A program made the position numbers and the translations under genes. The notes under the pieces are model-generated. The model searched no databases and was not told where the DNA came from. It was given only the letters and a program-made list of their open reading frames with translations. From Phoronis australis (lineage: Eukaryota; Phoronida; Phoronidae): DNA of 64,000 nucleotides. Location: NCBI GenBank assembly GCA_002633005.1, contig NMRA01000300.1, forward strand, positions 241,783 to 305,782, given 5' to 3'. Each line of letters starts with the position of its first letter. Position 1 is the first letter of the stretch. Shown here in pieces: positions 36,769 to 50,300 of this stretch.

Positions 36769-36937
36769 CAGTGGCGGCCGGATCCAGGATTTTTAGTTGA
36801 GGTGGCCGGCCAGGGCAGAGTTAGCCAGGATTTTGCCTGCCGCCGAGGCATTCGCACCCCCGGACTGTCGAACGGAATCTGGGAGAGTTTTACGGGGGCG
36901 GGCATGGCCCCTTGGCCCACCTCTAAATCCGCCACTG
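36769..36937. mobile_element. 169-bp MITE-like element with CAGTGGCGG terminal inverted repeats
   Basis: The left end is CAGTGGCGGCCGGATCCAGG and the right end is CCTCTAAATCCGCCACTG, so the nine outermost bases are inverted repeats with weaker similarity inside. GTTTA flanks both sides (36764-36768 and 36938-36942), consistent with a target-site duplication. The interior is GC-rich relative to its surroundings and non-coding. The superfamily is not decided: a five-base duplication does not fit the eight bases of hAT. Confidence 0.6.
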
Positions 36938-36972
36938 GTTTATAGTCGTGTTTCTTATGGCCAACTTGAAAG

Positions 36973-37055
36973 GTGGTGACGGGACGCGACGGCCGGCACT
37001 GCCGGATAGGTCTAGTAAGGCACTTCGCATGGGAGCGCCGGGGTTCATTCTGGCG
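36973..37055 (+). repeat. Possible tRNA-related SINE
   Basis: GCCGGATAGGTCTAGTAAGG followed by CACTTCGCATGGGAGCGCCG and GGGTTCATTCTGG has the order and spacing of a tRNA D arm, anticodon region and T arm, with a degenerate B box. Confidence 0.35.
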
Positions 37056-38092
37056 GTGTATCTTTATGCAGTATATTACTCACAGACATCCCTTTCCATA
37101 TATATTGTTTAGTGTCTCTTATTTCACCAATCAAAAGGTAAATCAGGCATATCGTTTCCACCACAAGGCCATAGCTTGCACGCCATGCGCCTTTACCGAG
37201 CACTGCCGGCTTTTTGCGAAAACCACAGGGGAGAAATGTAAACTAGCGCCATCTTTTGCACAAATAATAAAGCATAGTGGGACAGGTAAATGTAACTGCG
37301 CGACAAGTATTGTTGAAATTTATTATAGTGTTCGGTTTGTGTTCAAATTTTGGTTCAAAATTTCAAATTTTTGCCTTTAAAAAGTTAAGATTATGCAAAT
37401 GGGCTTCTAATAATTTTTTTATATCAAATATACCATTTAACCGTGGCTTTAGTAATGTCTACTTAACAACGCTAACATAGCAACGATAGAGTAAACGAGA
37501 GACACGGTGGAAGAGAACTTATGAAAGATACACTATTCGTGCCGAAGTTTTACTATTTTGATCTGATATAAAGGTATTTATTGATGGGGTTAGTCCGTGG
37601 TAATGCTAGAAATCTCAACTTTGTAAAGATGCGCCTCACCACGTTGTTAAATTTCCGCCAACCGTCCTCAATCTGCTACAAATACAACGTCAACGGCTAC
37701 GCGTGGTGTGGTCATTTATGACATTACTCACTGCCACTGTCTTTTACTGTTATTGCCTTGGAATAATTACGAAAGAAATGTTGTGATGGCATCACATTTA
37801 TCGGGGGTGGGGGCAGTCATTCCTTTGGGCAGGGTTTTGTGCTTTTGTAGTTAGATTGCAGATTCTCAAAATGCAGGACCCGGCCATGTAAGTCATTGTA
37901 AGTGACTGCTGCCCCTGGCCACAAATCAATAAAGGAAACCTGTGTTTATACCAAAGCTAAGGGTTATACTTGTGGAATTGAATAATGGAGATTTAAATTT
38001 TTCCTCTATAGCTGCGACTGTTGGTAACACTAATAGTGATTCAGTCAGAGAAATCTTGTACTTCTTCTTAACTGTCTGTATTTGAATTTCAG

Positions 38093-38318
38093 GAAAGACT
38101 TCCACCTTTACAATGGGACAGACTTTAGCAAAAGCCACCCAGGGTGGCAAGAAATTAGAGTATAATGACGTTAACAAGTCTCTTCTGGATGATATCATCG
38201 AATTCTCGATAGGTTTCCCATCCACTTATCCAAGTGAAGCCAAATATGTTTTTAACAAACCTTTAACGTGGGAGACAAAGTTGGAACCATCAGCATTTAC
38301 TGGAAAATATGAGCAAAG
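38093..38318 (+). CDS. ODAD2: ODAD2 exon 1 (coding from 38113)
   Basis: Begins after a good acceptor (TTTGAATTTCAG), so an upstream non-coding exon is expected. The ATG at 38113 starts [14 protein letters not shown], equivalent to the family's conserved MG N-terminus, a possible myristoylation context. Encodes 68 codons plus two bases, including [20 protein letters not shown]. Donor AAAG|GTATCT. Confidence 0.92.
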
Positions 38319-41300
38319 GTATCTTCAACATCTTGTCTTACAAAGTATACACAGCTTTTGAAAAATATATCCAAAACCTGTTCAATCTGCTTTGCGAAGT
38401 GCTCGAGAGTTATAATTACGTTCTCTGACGTCACAAGTCAGTTTATTCACAGTTACCATAGCAAATAAATTCAGAGTTAATTGGCTATATTAGAGGTTTA
38501 TCTCTTGATAACCGAGAAAGGTTAATTTTTTGCAGCAAATCTGTCACATAAATTCATTGCTGTAAAAACAGTTAAATAAAACATTAAACCTTGTAAGATT
38601 GAACAGCATCAATAAACACATAACTTGTTATATTGTTACATTGACGTGTCTGTTGAGCTCTAACAAGGTGATATGGTCTATAAATAATTTGTCTAAAAAG
38701 TTGTCTCAGCTATTCAAAGTTGTAAAATAAGTTTTCTTATTGCGCTCGTCATAAATGACTATCAGTTTCTTAAAAGTATATTTTTGTGTAATAACATTTA
38801 AGACTACTCTTTTTTCTAATCAGGGGAGATGATCTGGTGTCACAGGAAGTGAGTAAAGATGAGAAGCCACTTCTGCGACTGCACAAAGATGGCGCTGCAT
38901 ACACACTGAGTGTGTTAACACTGGAGGAAGTTGCACATGTGTTGAAGGTTTCAGGAGATAACAAGGTCAATGAAGCGAGGGCGTGTCTGGAAGGTAGGCC
39001 TACTAAATTTTTGCAAAATTCTCAATTTTCAATAAAAATCGTTTGAATTTCCAGTTTTCTTCCTCACATTCAAGCTTCATGAGATCGTTTCTGAATTGGG
39101 TACGAGTTACTACTTTCATTTTTCATTTTCCAGCCAACCCCGACCCATTGATGCTGATAGGCGGCGACCGATTCGCCAGCACCAACCGTCCAGATGACCT
39201 GACCCAGTACCGCATGATGGACGAGCTGTACAAGGAAAGCAAAGAGGCCGAGGAGGACAGTGAGGAACTGAACCAAAAACGACTTTGTCTCCGTCTTGCC
39301 TCCATCATCAGCAGTTTTGACACTAAGCTGCTCACTAAATTCATCGATGTACTGTCCAAGTAAGCACTGTGACTTACATGTAGATCACAACTAGTGTGAA
39401 TATATTCTGGTTACAGGACGAAGAAATTAATCGTAGTTATCAAAAGTAGTGGATTTAGAAATTAATCGTAGTTATCAAAAGTACTGGAAGAAATTAATCA
39501 TAGTTATCAAAAGCAGAAATGGCCGCCTAGCATTGCTGTTGATGCTGGATGTTACAAGCTGATGTTTTTCATTTGAAAACGACATGTGGAGATAATCTGA
39601 CCAGATCTTCGTAAGATAATGCGCATAAATGTTTTGCTCTCCAGCACTTCTGACACATGACTCTCGGACACTGCTCTGAGTCTTAAGTCACAAATACATG
39701 CCAAGAATGCAAAATTACTTTATTCATGTACTCTGAACTCATGACAATGTATTGTAGGCATATCCGATGGTGACCAGTACATTGTTTAGTAAACATTACT
39801 TTCTCCTAGTTTTTCGTGTTTCATTTTGTCAGTTTGGAGCCTTTGTGAAAGTGAGAACTTGCTTGTGTTATAACAATTTATTTTGTTTTTATATTTTAAT
39901 TTATTTTGACTCAGATTATACATTTTGTGTCAAACAGCTGTCTGTCACGACTTAGTTGGTTAACATTACACGTCGTAATTATTACTCAGTCACAAAGGAA
40001 ATAATTATTTTACTTGTCATAGAGAGGTGTTGTTGAAATTGATTCATTAAAAAGTGAGATTAATTGATCGTTACCAAACCTAATCAAGTTACACGTCTTG
40101 AATGTCACGCTGTTGAAAATTCACAGCCATCTGTCACATTTCAGCCGCTTTTTCTTGACTCCCGCCCAAGTCGACCAACAGGTGGCCTTGCTGAAAAGCT
40201 TTTCTGGCGAGGAGGAGGAAACGCATGTTCTTGAAGATATTGTCTTCACATCAGGTGAGTGCATTAATGTAGACAGGAGAATAAGGGAGGGTGTGATCTG
40301 ATGTCTGTGTCTGTTACATAAAGACCTTGAATTCATTCACATGTGTGCAGCAGATGACAAGAATTGTATGTTTTCTGTGTATTCAAACTGAGTGTTGTTA
40401 GACTTGCTGTACTGCTTAAAATTGAGTTTAGAAACTATGTATTTCTGAAATCGATGGATTTTCAGTTCTGATTAATGATATATTATACTAATCGTTTTCA
40501 TCCTTCAGTACATATGATTTGTATTGACTGTTTTGAAAACCAAAGTGTGCACTTGCTGTTTTGCAATGATATCATTAAATTTATTACTTTTCATTATTTT
40601 TGCAGATTACAAATTTCAAAATGGCTGCCGGACAAGTGCCTGGCGCCAGGCTCACAGTGAGATTGCCTACATCAGAGTCATCCCTCATGACGTAGACCAG
40701 TTTTATGTAGTCGCTACAAAAACTGGGTTTTTTGAGGTATGGTTCATTCAGTTGACTCTGTCTGCTTTCTACATCGCAGTAGAGCTTTATAATCTCTTTC
40801 AAAGGTGGAGTCTTTTTCAGTTCTTGTTTAAATTTTTTATAATCTCTTACACTGGTAAGTCACACGCTATTATTATTTAAAACATTGAGATCTGTAGTTG
40901 ATATGATGAAGTGCCATCTGTTGTTCATCATTTCAACTTGGGTTGTAGGGTGAGGAGAATGCGGAGGAGACTGAGAAGGACGCCCCCTTTAGGATTGTGG
41001 GAGAGTCATTCAGTGAGTTGGCTACGCTCATCAAGACAAAAAGTCCAAAGTTTGGAGACTTGTTTGACAAAAGGGTAAGTAACCATTTTGTAGTCATCAC
41101 GACTCCGTGGTTGACCATCTCATGTTAGGATATAGAGATAGACTAGTGAAATAGAAAGATTGTACCAAGCATATGATTGTTGGGCAGAATGACAAATAGT
41201 ATCATGCAGTTACACATTATTTAGAAATGTGACACAAAGTAATACTTTTAACGTTCTTAATTGACTTCTTTTCATATTAGTTGTCACTGAATAACACTAT

Positions 41301-44300
41301 TACCATGTAATTACTGCAATGTATTATAAATGTACAGCATTTCATCACTTGCACAACTTTGTGATGTTGTGACATAAGACTCACTAAGACAGGTATTTAG
41401 AAGTTAGTTACAGCAGTTATGATTGTAGAGGTGTTTGCCATGGGGGTGCACTGTTAATGTAGAGGTGTTTGCCAAGGGATGCTCTGTGAGTGTAGAGGTG
41501 TTTCCCATTCGGTGTTCACAGAACAAGTTCCTATTAGAAAGTCATGTTATCTGTGGAACATGTAACACTTTTTTGCATTTGGATAAATTGCAGTTCAGAA
41601 CTGAATATTAGTTACTCTGTTCATGGTCAATTAGATGTAACTTGCTGTGTTCTGTAGGAGGCTTTAGACTGACATAAAACAGTTTTATGTTAACGTAACA
41701 TGATGTTTGTGTGTGAACTTTGCACTTGTGCTGATACTAACTGCTACAGCATCATTAACTGTGGGCGTGTCCATGTGAGCTTTGATTGGCACTAACACTG
41801 AAGCACTGCTGCCATGGATACTGACCACACAGCATCACTGACTGTCATGACTACAAGATGGATTTTGGCAGGTTTTTTCGAGGTGAGAAAAATGTCAACC
41901 CCGTGGGTGACATGTTTTTTGTTGATAGAACTGTTCTTCGGCGAGTATGATGTCACAAAATGCCAGTGAGACTTGTTAATATAAATATTGAATGAAAAGT
42001 CACATTTCTGCAAGAAACTAATCTCACTAGATTTTCTGACTGTCAAGCACACAGTTTTGTCTGTTCTGACTCAAACACAAAACACGTTTTCATACCAAAC
42101 ACAGTCCATATACAGCAACCATCTCTTGTTCTCAGGATTCACATTAATGCCAACTATCTTAGGCAATTGAGGGTTGTCCACTTTTGTTTGCTACCCAAGG
42201 AATTATTTTGAATGAACTTTGTAACCTTTTTAAAAGCTTATAGCTAATTCTAATCCATGTCCACTGCTATGTGTGAAAGTTGATTAATGTTTGACAGAAA
42301 ATTATTGTTTGGATGCTAACTTCACTGTTTGGTGTGAAAAACAATTACTAAAACCTATGACATGACATTATTCTCCTTCTCTGCTCATTAACGCGTGTTA
42401 TATTTTCATAGACGTGGGATGATCTTAATCGAGCTATTCAGAAGTATGAGAAGTCTCTGCAAAAGAAGGTCAAAAAGAGCCATGGAAATGAATCATAAAT
42501 TATGCTATGTTGAAAATCTGTTAACACCTGCACACTGTTGACGGGCTAGTTACAGCACTTCACGTGATGGTGTTAACTCATTTTCAAAACTGTAGATGTT
42601 GATTCCATGGTTGCCTTGGTGACAGTGGGTCACTATGGCAACCAAACCTACAGACAATGAATTGTATTGTAAAGTGCCATGTAAGACTGCATGAACACTT
42701 GATCTAAAACAATAGTTTTAACATTGAAAACAATCAAAAAGTTTAAGAATAGCCATGATTTATGAAAAATGATTTTAATGTGCTTTTTTGTTTGTTCTCG
42801 TGTACCTTAAGTTTGTCCCTCCTCCATTCGGTGCAAATATAAAAATCAAAATTATTGCATGGCACAAAACCATTCATTAGTCTGTGACTTTACATGGCAC
42901 TATTTGACTTTGTATACGACTAGTTGAGTATCATTTGAAGCCACGTACAAGGGTTAGAAATCTCTAAAGATATTAAATTTGTTATTGCAGTTTCAACTCT
43001 GTTCGGCCTGTAGTACAATTGGTTACTGCACATTGACAAAATGAAAATAGGCCTTCATACCACTGAAATGGTGTTGTACGTATTTTTGAATATTGAATGT
43101 TTCACAAAATCTCTAAACTTTCCTTGTCAAACTTTGGCAGCGTTTATTATTTTACAGTGTTCCAATAAGACAAAATTGTTGATCTGTTTGCTTTATATGT
43201 GAAGGTTGTTACCTCTCAATCTGCGGGTTTGTGTATGATGCACATGTTATAGTGTGTAATAGGTAGCCCCATAAGCATTCCATGACATAAGTTTTGTGTA
43301 AAAAAATGTTTGAAAGACTTTTGTGTTGCAGTTAAAGTGGGCAGTAGTGCATTGTTACTGTTTATAATTTTGTTGTTAAGTTGAAAGTTCAACCTTAAAG
43401 TTGAAAGTTCAACCTCATAATTGAAAGCATGTGCACTTTTATATACTTTAGTTACTTTGCTTTTTAAAAAACTTAGACTTGCATTTTGCCCCGTTTTGTT
43501 AGCTAAAAAGAAAAATCAAGTTCGGCATTTTACTCTCATAAAATCTTTACCGTGATAGGATTCTATTGTTGTCGTCAAGAACATCAAAACCATCAGAGAC
43601 TTAACAAAACGTTTTAGAATTTACTGGGGTTGGCCAGCCCTAAAATTACAAATTTGGAAATAGCACATATACACGTTGCCTGTGATGCCAGTTGCCTGTG
43701 ATGCCAGTTGCCTGTGATGCCAGTTGCCTGTGATGCCAGTTGCTGGCCCATTTGGCAACAGTTCAAGCTAGGATGAGAGGGCTGGTGATACTTTTAAACT
43801 CCGAAATGTTTTGGTTAAGAATTCAACACTGACAGCTAAACATAGGGATGGAATGCAACTTTAAATGTGTTTCATGGCAACAGTCTGTAATTGTTATCTG
43901 CATAATAACAATGTTGCTCATTTCAACGTCTCAAAATGAAATAATCAAATTTGATCAGTCATGTTGCTCTAACCAGTTATTTATATGATTTTTTACTTTT
44001 CTGCTTTTTTGAGCGATTAGTATTTTACTGACTCAGTGTAAACAAATGTTGCTGTGTTTTGTGAAGCTATCATGTTGACTACGCATGGTACTGTGGGTGT
44101 AAGGAGATCTGTCTCACGGCATGTGATTAGGGCTGAAGCTATACCAGTGTAATGAAATCTGTCTCATGGCTTGTGATTCAGGCTGAAGCTATACCAGTGT
44201 TAATTCTGTTGTAAGGTATATAATGTTATACACAAGATGTCATTGTATGCACTGAATAGTCAATAGAGTGTGTGAGTTGTTTTGATTGAAAATACAAGTT

Positions 44301-47300
44301 ATTGAATGGATTCAATTGTGTTTCAAGCAGTTCTCATTTGAAAGCCTTCATTGTTCCTGTCTGTTTGGTATCGTTATGGTAACCATGGATGAAAGGACAT
44401 TATGTGTCCATTCTAGGGCCTTATGTCCAGTTTTTAGAAAAGTGTCAAAATCCAACTAAGTTTTGTTCACATTCATGATTTTCAAATTTGACCTTGATGA
44501 CCCCTAAATTCAATCAACAACGTAGATGTAACTCCAAATCTCAATTATCACACTACAAAATAGTCTTATCTCTAGAACTGCATTTAATCTACAAATGCTG
44601 TTTTGCAATTTTCTCCTAGTTTGTGTGGTCCTACCTCAATCTGAAATAATGTCTTGAGCCCCACTTTGTAAGATATTTAAGAGGTTTTTAATACTTCTGT
44701 TAATTAGGTAATAAGGTCTTGTACAGTGAAAGGTACATATTATGTACTTATGCAAATGACATGCTATGCTTGGTACAATCTTCTCATTCACATTTTGTTT
44801 TGAAGAGGCAAGGAGATTTTGCTATGACTTGTCTTCGAACAGGTAAGTTGTTTTGGTCAGTGCAAACTAATACACTGCAAACGCTCCTGCAATTTATGAA
44901 ATTATTCCTTTGAGGCGGGCTTGGAGCGTTATACTACAGTGGAATTATAAACACCTTCTCGATTGTCTTGATTTTTGCCCAAGAAAATACTTTTTGATGA
45001 TTTGATATTTCGAAAGATGTCCTTGAAAACTATTGATCTGCCAATAAACCTGCATTTTATTTTTTAAATTTCAAAATAAAAATATCGTAGAAGTTCCCGT
45101 TGTTCTTCAAATTACATTTCAATTATTTTATTATTTTGTTGCTAAAGTGTCAGCCTTTTTGTCACAAAGATCTGAAGGTACAGCTACATTCTTGATCCCT
45201 TCTGTTCAAGATATACTTGGGTTTAACTCTGAACATGCCTCTTTGGCACTGTGCGAGATCGTTTGAAGTTTTCAAAAATAGGAGAAATTTTCAAAATAAA
45301 CTGAACTGTACCTCAACTGAACTCTGAACTGTTATGTAATGGTTAACATTCTTTACTCAAATTTTGAGCAGTAAAATAAGTAAAAACATTGTCACATGAT
45401 CACAGATATTTATGTATTGTATTTGTACACAATAAGGTTCTGTGAATATCAAGAATTTTAAGAATATATAGTTTCATAGGTTGACAATTAATACTAAAAG
45501 TCATTTATTTGATCCTTGCCCAACAAAGGGTACCTCGGTGCTGCGGTACTTTGAAGTATTGTTTTTTGCTAATCGCTTTACTTGAGTCAGGGCTGTGGTA
45601 CCTTGAAGTATTCCAGTTTTGCTAACAGCTTTACCAGAGCTTTTCCTTGAAGCGTATTTAGGTCAAGACTTAGTCTCAGTTTTTCAACTGTCATCAATTC
45701 TTCCTCCGTAGGACTTTGTTACGACTGGCAAGAAAGAAAAAGAACAGACGTTTGAGTCGACGCAGGACAACGTGGATGGTGGGGCCCCTGTACAGCACAA
45801 GGTAGACATGCAGGTGGATGAGAACGATAACCGGAAGGTCGACAAGAGGTCAGATCAGAAGAGGAAGCTGGAGCCGTCGCTGAAATGGAAAAGTCTCGGT
45901 GTTGAGGATGCTAAGGAGAAGTAAGCATTGTGCAATATCTGTGTTTGCATCGACATAAATGGAAATAAAACAACAAAATTTCATGTGTTACTACACAAAT
46001 TGTATCTTCAAGCAAATCAAATGTTTGAAAGCCTGTCTGGTGATTTTGTCAGTGCAATTATATTTACTGCATGGTAAAGATTCTTCAAATTTATATTTTT
46101 TTCGAAATTTTCAATAAGCGTAAAAAAGAAGACCTTACTTCATTGTTTGAAAACTTTACACAGTACAGCTGTCATTAAAAAACAACTAAATTATGAACAT
46201 TATTGTCAATACAGTGATTGTTTAACAATGAAAATTACTTTCAACACAGTGAGTGTTTAAACATGAAAAAATGAGGATTTTGACCAGTTCGAAATTTAAG
46301 GAAACTTTACTGTATGAATTGTGTTTTCTGGGTGATATTTGATCATATTTTAAGAAAGGATAGTAATTTCCATGTTAAGTTCTCTTTAATTCGTCTTAGT
46401 CAAGTGACAAAAACTCTGACCCTTAGTCTTTGATTGCATTTGATTGTATGTTAAAGCTCATGTTTGTTTTAACTGATTTTAAAAGTGGTGGAGCTTCATC
46501 TAATAATCATAGTGTTAACTGTGTTTTTTTTAAACAGGGAAGAGCAGAGGAATAAGTCTGCTTCTAAGAAGGCAAATCAGTCTAAAAAGAAAGTTGGACA
46601 GCGCTCAAGGTAAGGCTTGCTTGTCTCCAATATTGAAGATTTTTGGCACATGCCCAATAATGACATACCACTTGGTGGACTGAGAAATTAATTTAGATTT
46701 GAGACTTCAACTGAACCGTACTCTATGCACGACTAAAAAATTGATCAATCACGTCCATTAAAATCGAGAGTTTGGTTGAAGCATGACATATGATTGGTCA
46801 GCGTTTCAACCTTTTTCTAGTAAAGATTCAGAGGACGCGCTCCCTAGCTGGGTCTTAACCTGGTAATAGAAAGACTTGTCTTTGTTGTTCGGGACTTGGC
46901 GGAGTGAATGGATGCTTACTGCTTTCAACATGTCACTGTAAATTTGAGAGTTTACAATTAGATCTAGTGTTCTGGTACTAGAATTGAACTCAGTTTGGAA
47001 GGTTCTGTTTGGTGCAGTTGTTTGTGAAAGCATTATTTTGCTGCCACAGCAGTGGGTGAGTTTAACAATTGGTCACGTGGATGTTGCATTTTGATTGTTA
47101 TTTTTAAACAATTTAAAGTGTCCCTTATGATTCTACCGGAACTATGTGTTTAAACATGCAAACTGAAGCAGTTCAACCTTTGGTTTCAGAATTCTCATTA
47201 TTTTCATTTGTTATTTTTGAAACCTTTTATTGAAAATGGTGAAATTAACAAAACTTTGTCAATAGCAAATTCTTCCCATGTCCTCGTACCACTGGGTAGT

Positions 47301-50300
47301 AGCTATATGTTATTCCAGCTGGGACATTTGGCAATAACATTTAATGAATTTCATCTTTTTAAATCTAGTATGTTTGCGGTTGTGAATGAAATGCGGTAGG
47401 GAACATGGTGGAACCAATGTGCTTACTGTTCATGGTTGTGTTTAATTAAGCAAATACGATATAACTTAATACAACTGTGTCAGACACATTTTGACAAACA
47501 CAGAGACTGTGTTGTGTTGTCTAATAGCGATTGTCTTGAAGGTCGAGCTATAAGTCTGTTTATCATCACAAAGACCAACTTTGAGTCTTTGATCTGCTTA
47601 CCATCCTTAATAAATTGGGCTCAAACTGTTCTTTAGTCAAAATAAATGTGGTTTCTGGGCATGGAAACTACTGACAGCCCGTTCTTGCTTGAGAGCAGGT
47701 TCTACAAATTGACGCGTCACAGTGTGTCATTTCAAGTTATTTGTCAAGCTTGGTCTCAAGGAATAAGCTGTCAGTTCTCTGCAAGATCAAAAATCACTTG
47801 ACATCCGAGTGATTGACAAACTGCGACCAATGTTACAGCAGTTGGTTGTGTCAATCAAAAGGCAGTTTCATTGACAAAACGCAGGTTATTAGCCACTTTG
47901 ATCTACATCACCAGACTTTGGTTCGTCTTCCTTGTTTGTTAATCAAAAGGACGACTTCAGTTCTTATATCAGCATGTTCTCAAAAACAACAATCAACTTC
48001 ATTCTATTTTTTTTCATTCAATTGTTTTGTTTTACTAATCAATCAGCAAGTTCTGTTGATCCTGTAACCTTTAACTGTATACGCAATTAAGACGTGTCAG
48101 AAAAATGGCTGCATAATGAGTTTTTCCATGATTTGCCACCAGAGGATCCCATTTTTTTCAAGGCATAAGACAAGTTCAAAACAAAGATGTTTGTAACCCC
48201 ATTATTTCATACATGTTGCTGTGATTTTTAGAAGAGTGAAAGTTTTCATATTCAAGATTATCTCACGGCCATGTTCGTGAGCCACATTTATAATATTGTG
48301 TGCAAATTAGAATCAGGGTTCCAGACATCTTCAAAGTTAAAGTAATACTTACGACTTTTTATAAAAGGATCCCCATTATTATTTACTTTATCTAAAAATT
48401 AAGGGACACAATTCTGTCTGTTAAAGTTGATGAGAGCAGATTTTATTTTACAATGATTTGTGATGAACAATAGTGTTTCCGGCCGCTTCGCATTATCACA
48501 ACAAGTTACCAATTGAATGTTTGTCAAATCCTGTATACGTAATGTGTGGTAAAATGTCATAAATTTTGGTAGAATGGGGTGGACACGTGTTGGACATGTG
48601 GATGGACATGTGACGGACATGTGCATTTTCCCATTTGTTTTCAGAAACAATAAGTATATCAGCAAAGCAATACACTACATTGTCTTATAGTGTGGCTCTG
48701 AGGCTCAGGTTCCTGGCAGTTTTAGAAATATGTATTCATTCAATACAATACCTTGAAAATGGGGAAGAAGACAATTTTGACAAAAATGTTTTTCCTTTGA
48801 AATTGATGAGATTTTGCCATCATTGATAAATTAATAAGCTTCACTCACATTGTGATAGTCAGCCAAGTTATGTACATATTGGCTCATTTTCCATTTCCTA
48901 TTTTGTCACTATGCAGCAGACATGCAGTTAGGGTCCCAAGTGCTTTCAAAGTGATGTCATCAATAGTCTGACATCACTGTGATGCCAAGTAACACAAACA
49001 AGCTTGCTGGGCTGCAGATATCATTAAAATATTACGTCACCAACAGAACCAAGGTCAAACGCTGGGAGACTGCTGTAATAAAATCAACGGGGTGGAGGCC
49101 GAAAACAAAAATCAAAATTTCAGGCCCGAAGACCAAATGAACACTCAAGATGATGGTGATGGGGGGACTGACAATGCAGAGATGGCAGAAGAAGGGGAAG
49201 GTTTTGAACCAAACAAGACAGACAGTCAGGAAAATGGAGAGGCTGCCAATAGAGAGAATGTAGAAGAATTTGAAGGTTTTAACTCAAACCCTGTGGACAG
49301 TCAGGAGGTTGTCAGTAATAGTGGGAACAACAGCCCCGTCAAGAGAGGCAGCAGCGATGGTGGCAATGAGCATGATGAAGCAGGTCAAGACTTGATAATG
49401 AATAAGACCAGTGATGGTAGTAGTGGTGAAGGAAGTTCTAGAAGTGGGGTCAATCAAACACCTGAGGACAGCCAAGATGGTGGCCTAGAGGTGGCACAAA
49501 GTGCAGATCTCGGAATGGATATTGACAAAAGTTTGGAGAAACCTCTGGGAGACCAACTGATAGCAGGTGAATCACAGAGCACCAGAAAAGCTAAAGAAGA
49601 TGAAGACTCTACAGTAACTAAGGAGGAGGTGAAGAGGGACAGTTTATCTACTAGCATGGTGTCTGGACAACGCGCGTCAGTGGAGTACAGGGTGGATATT
49701 CTGTTGGGTCAAAATGTTGGGACACCTGTCGAAAGTGGCAAGTCAGCAGAGGTGTTGAAAGAAGAGATTGAAATGGGTTATGAGAGGATCATGAGTGAGC
49801 AGCAAAGTGAGGAGAATGATGGAGAAGAATTTGGATATCTTGAGGACATTGGAGAAGAGGTAGACCAAGGGTTGGAAGTAGGAGATGCTGAGAAGGAAGT
49901 GGAGGTTGTTGAGGAAAAAGAAGCAACTGAGATCTATGAGCAGGAGATAATGGCTGCTAATGTACCACTGACAGAGGAGGAAATAGATCACATAGTGGAG
50001 GAATTTGATGGAAGACAGAGTACTTATGATGTCACACAGATGGATGGTGTGGAGAGGTCAAACAAAGAGATCTTGGCTGAAATTCGTAATGTCGAAACCT
50101 CAGCACTGACAGAAGCGCGTTCGAGAGACTTGTCATTCTCTTTAAACACCAAGGAGTTTGTGGAACACAGACGGCGTAGATGCTCGACAGATACAGGCCG
50201 TCTACAGGAGAGCATGGGCAGAGATATGCGCAAGTCATTGATGACTCCCATGTTGCCTGGCCGTAAGATCAGCTTCCGAGATGAGCTCACAGGAGAAAGC

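Larger units (their letters stand above)
32711..38092. other. Intergenic region between engrailed and ODAD2
   Basis: No recognisable gene. It holds a composite repeat domain (about 34035-35300), a two-copy duplication at 34680-34786, an inverted-repeat element (36769-36937), a possible SINE (36973-37050) and, near the end, candidate 5' splice donors GTAAGT at 37888 and 37898 that could belong to a non-coding first exon of ODAD2. A single N is present at 34923. Confidence 0.55.
42499..45711 (+). other. Rest of ODAD2 intron 6 (or 3' region of the short isoform)
   Basis: About 3.2 kb without a further recognisable exon. It holds dispersed repeat copy C (43624-43840) and a 51-bp two-copy repeat (44098-44205). 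Otherwise it is AT-rich unique-looking sequence. Confidence 0.6.

Noticed and set aside
36760-36979. Overlapping plus- and minus-strand frames of about 60 codons
   Set aside because: They lie inside the 169-bp inverted-repeat element and read its GC-rich interior; no protein similarity.
46806-47033. 75-codon minus-strand frame in ODAD2 intron 9
   Set aside because: Open but without any recognised motif; nothing around it supports an antisense gene.
49018-49123. Upstream extension of ODAD2 exon 10 (the frame is open further 5')
   Set aside because: Possible acceptors at 49017 and 49046 give the wrong phase from exon 9; only the AG at 49122-49123 keeps the frame.
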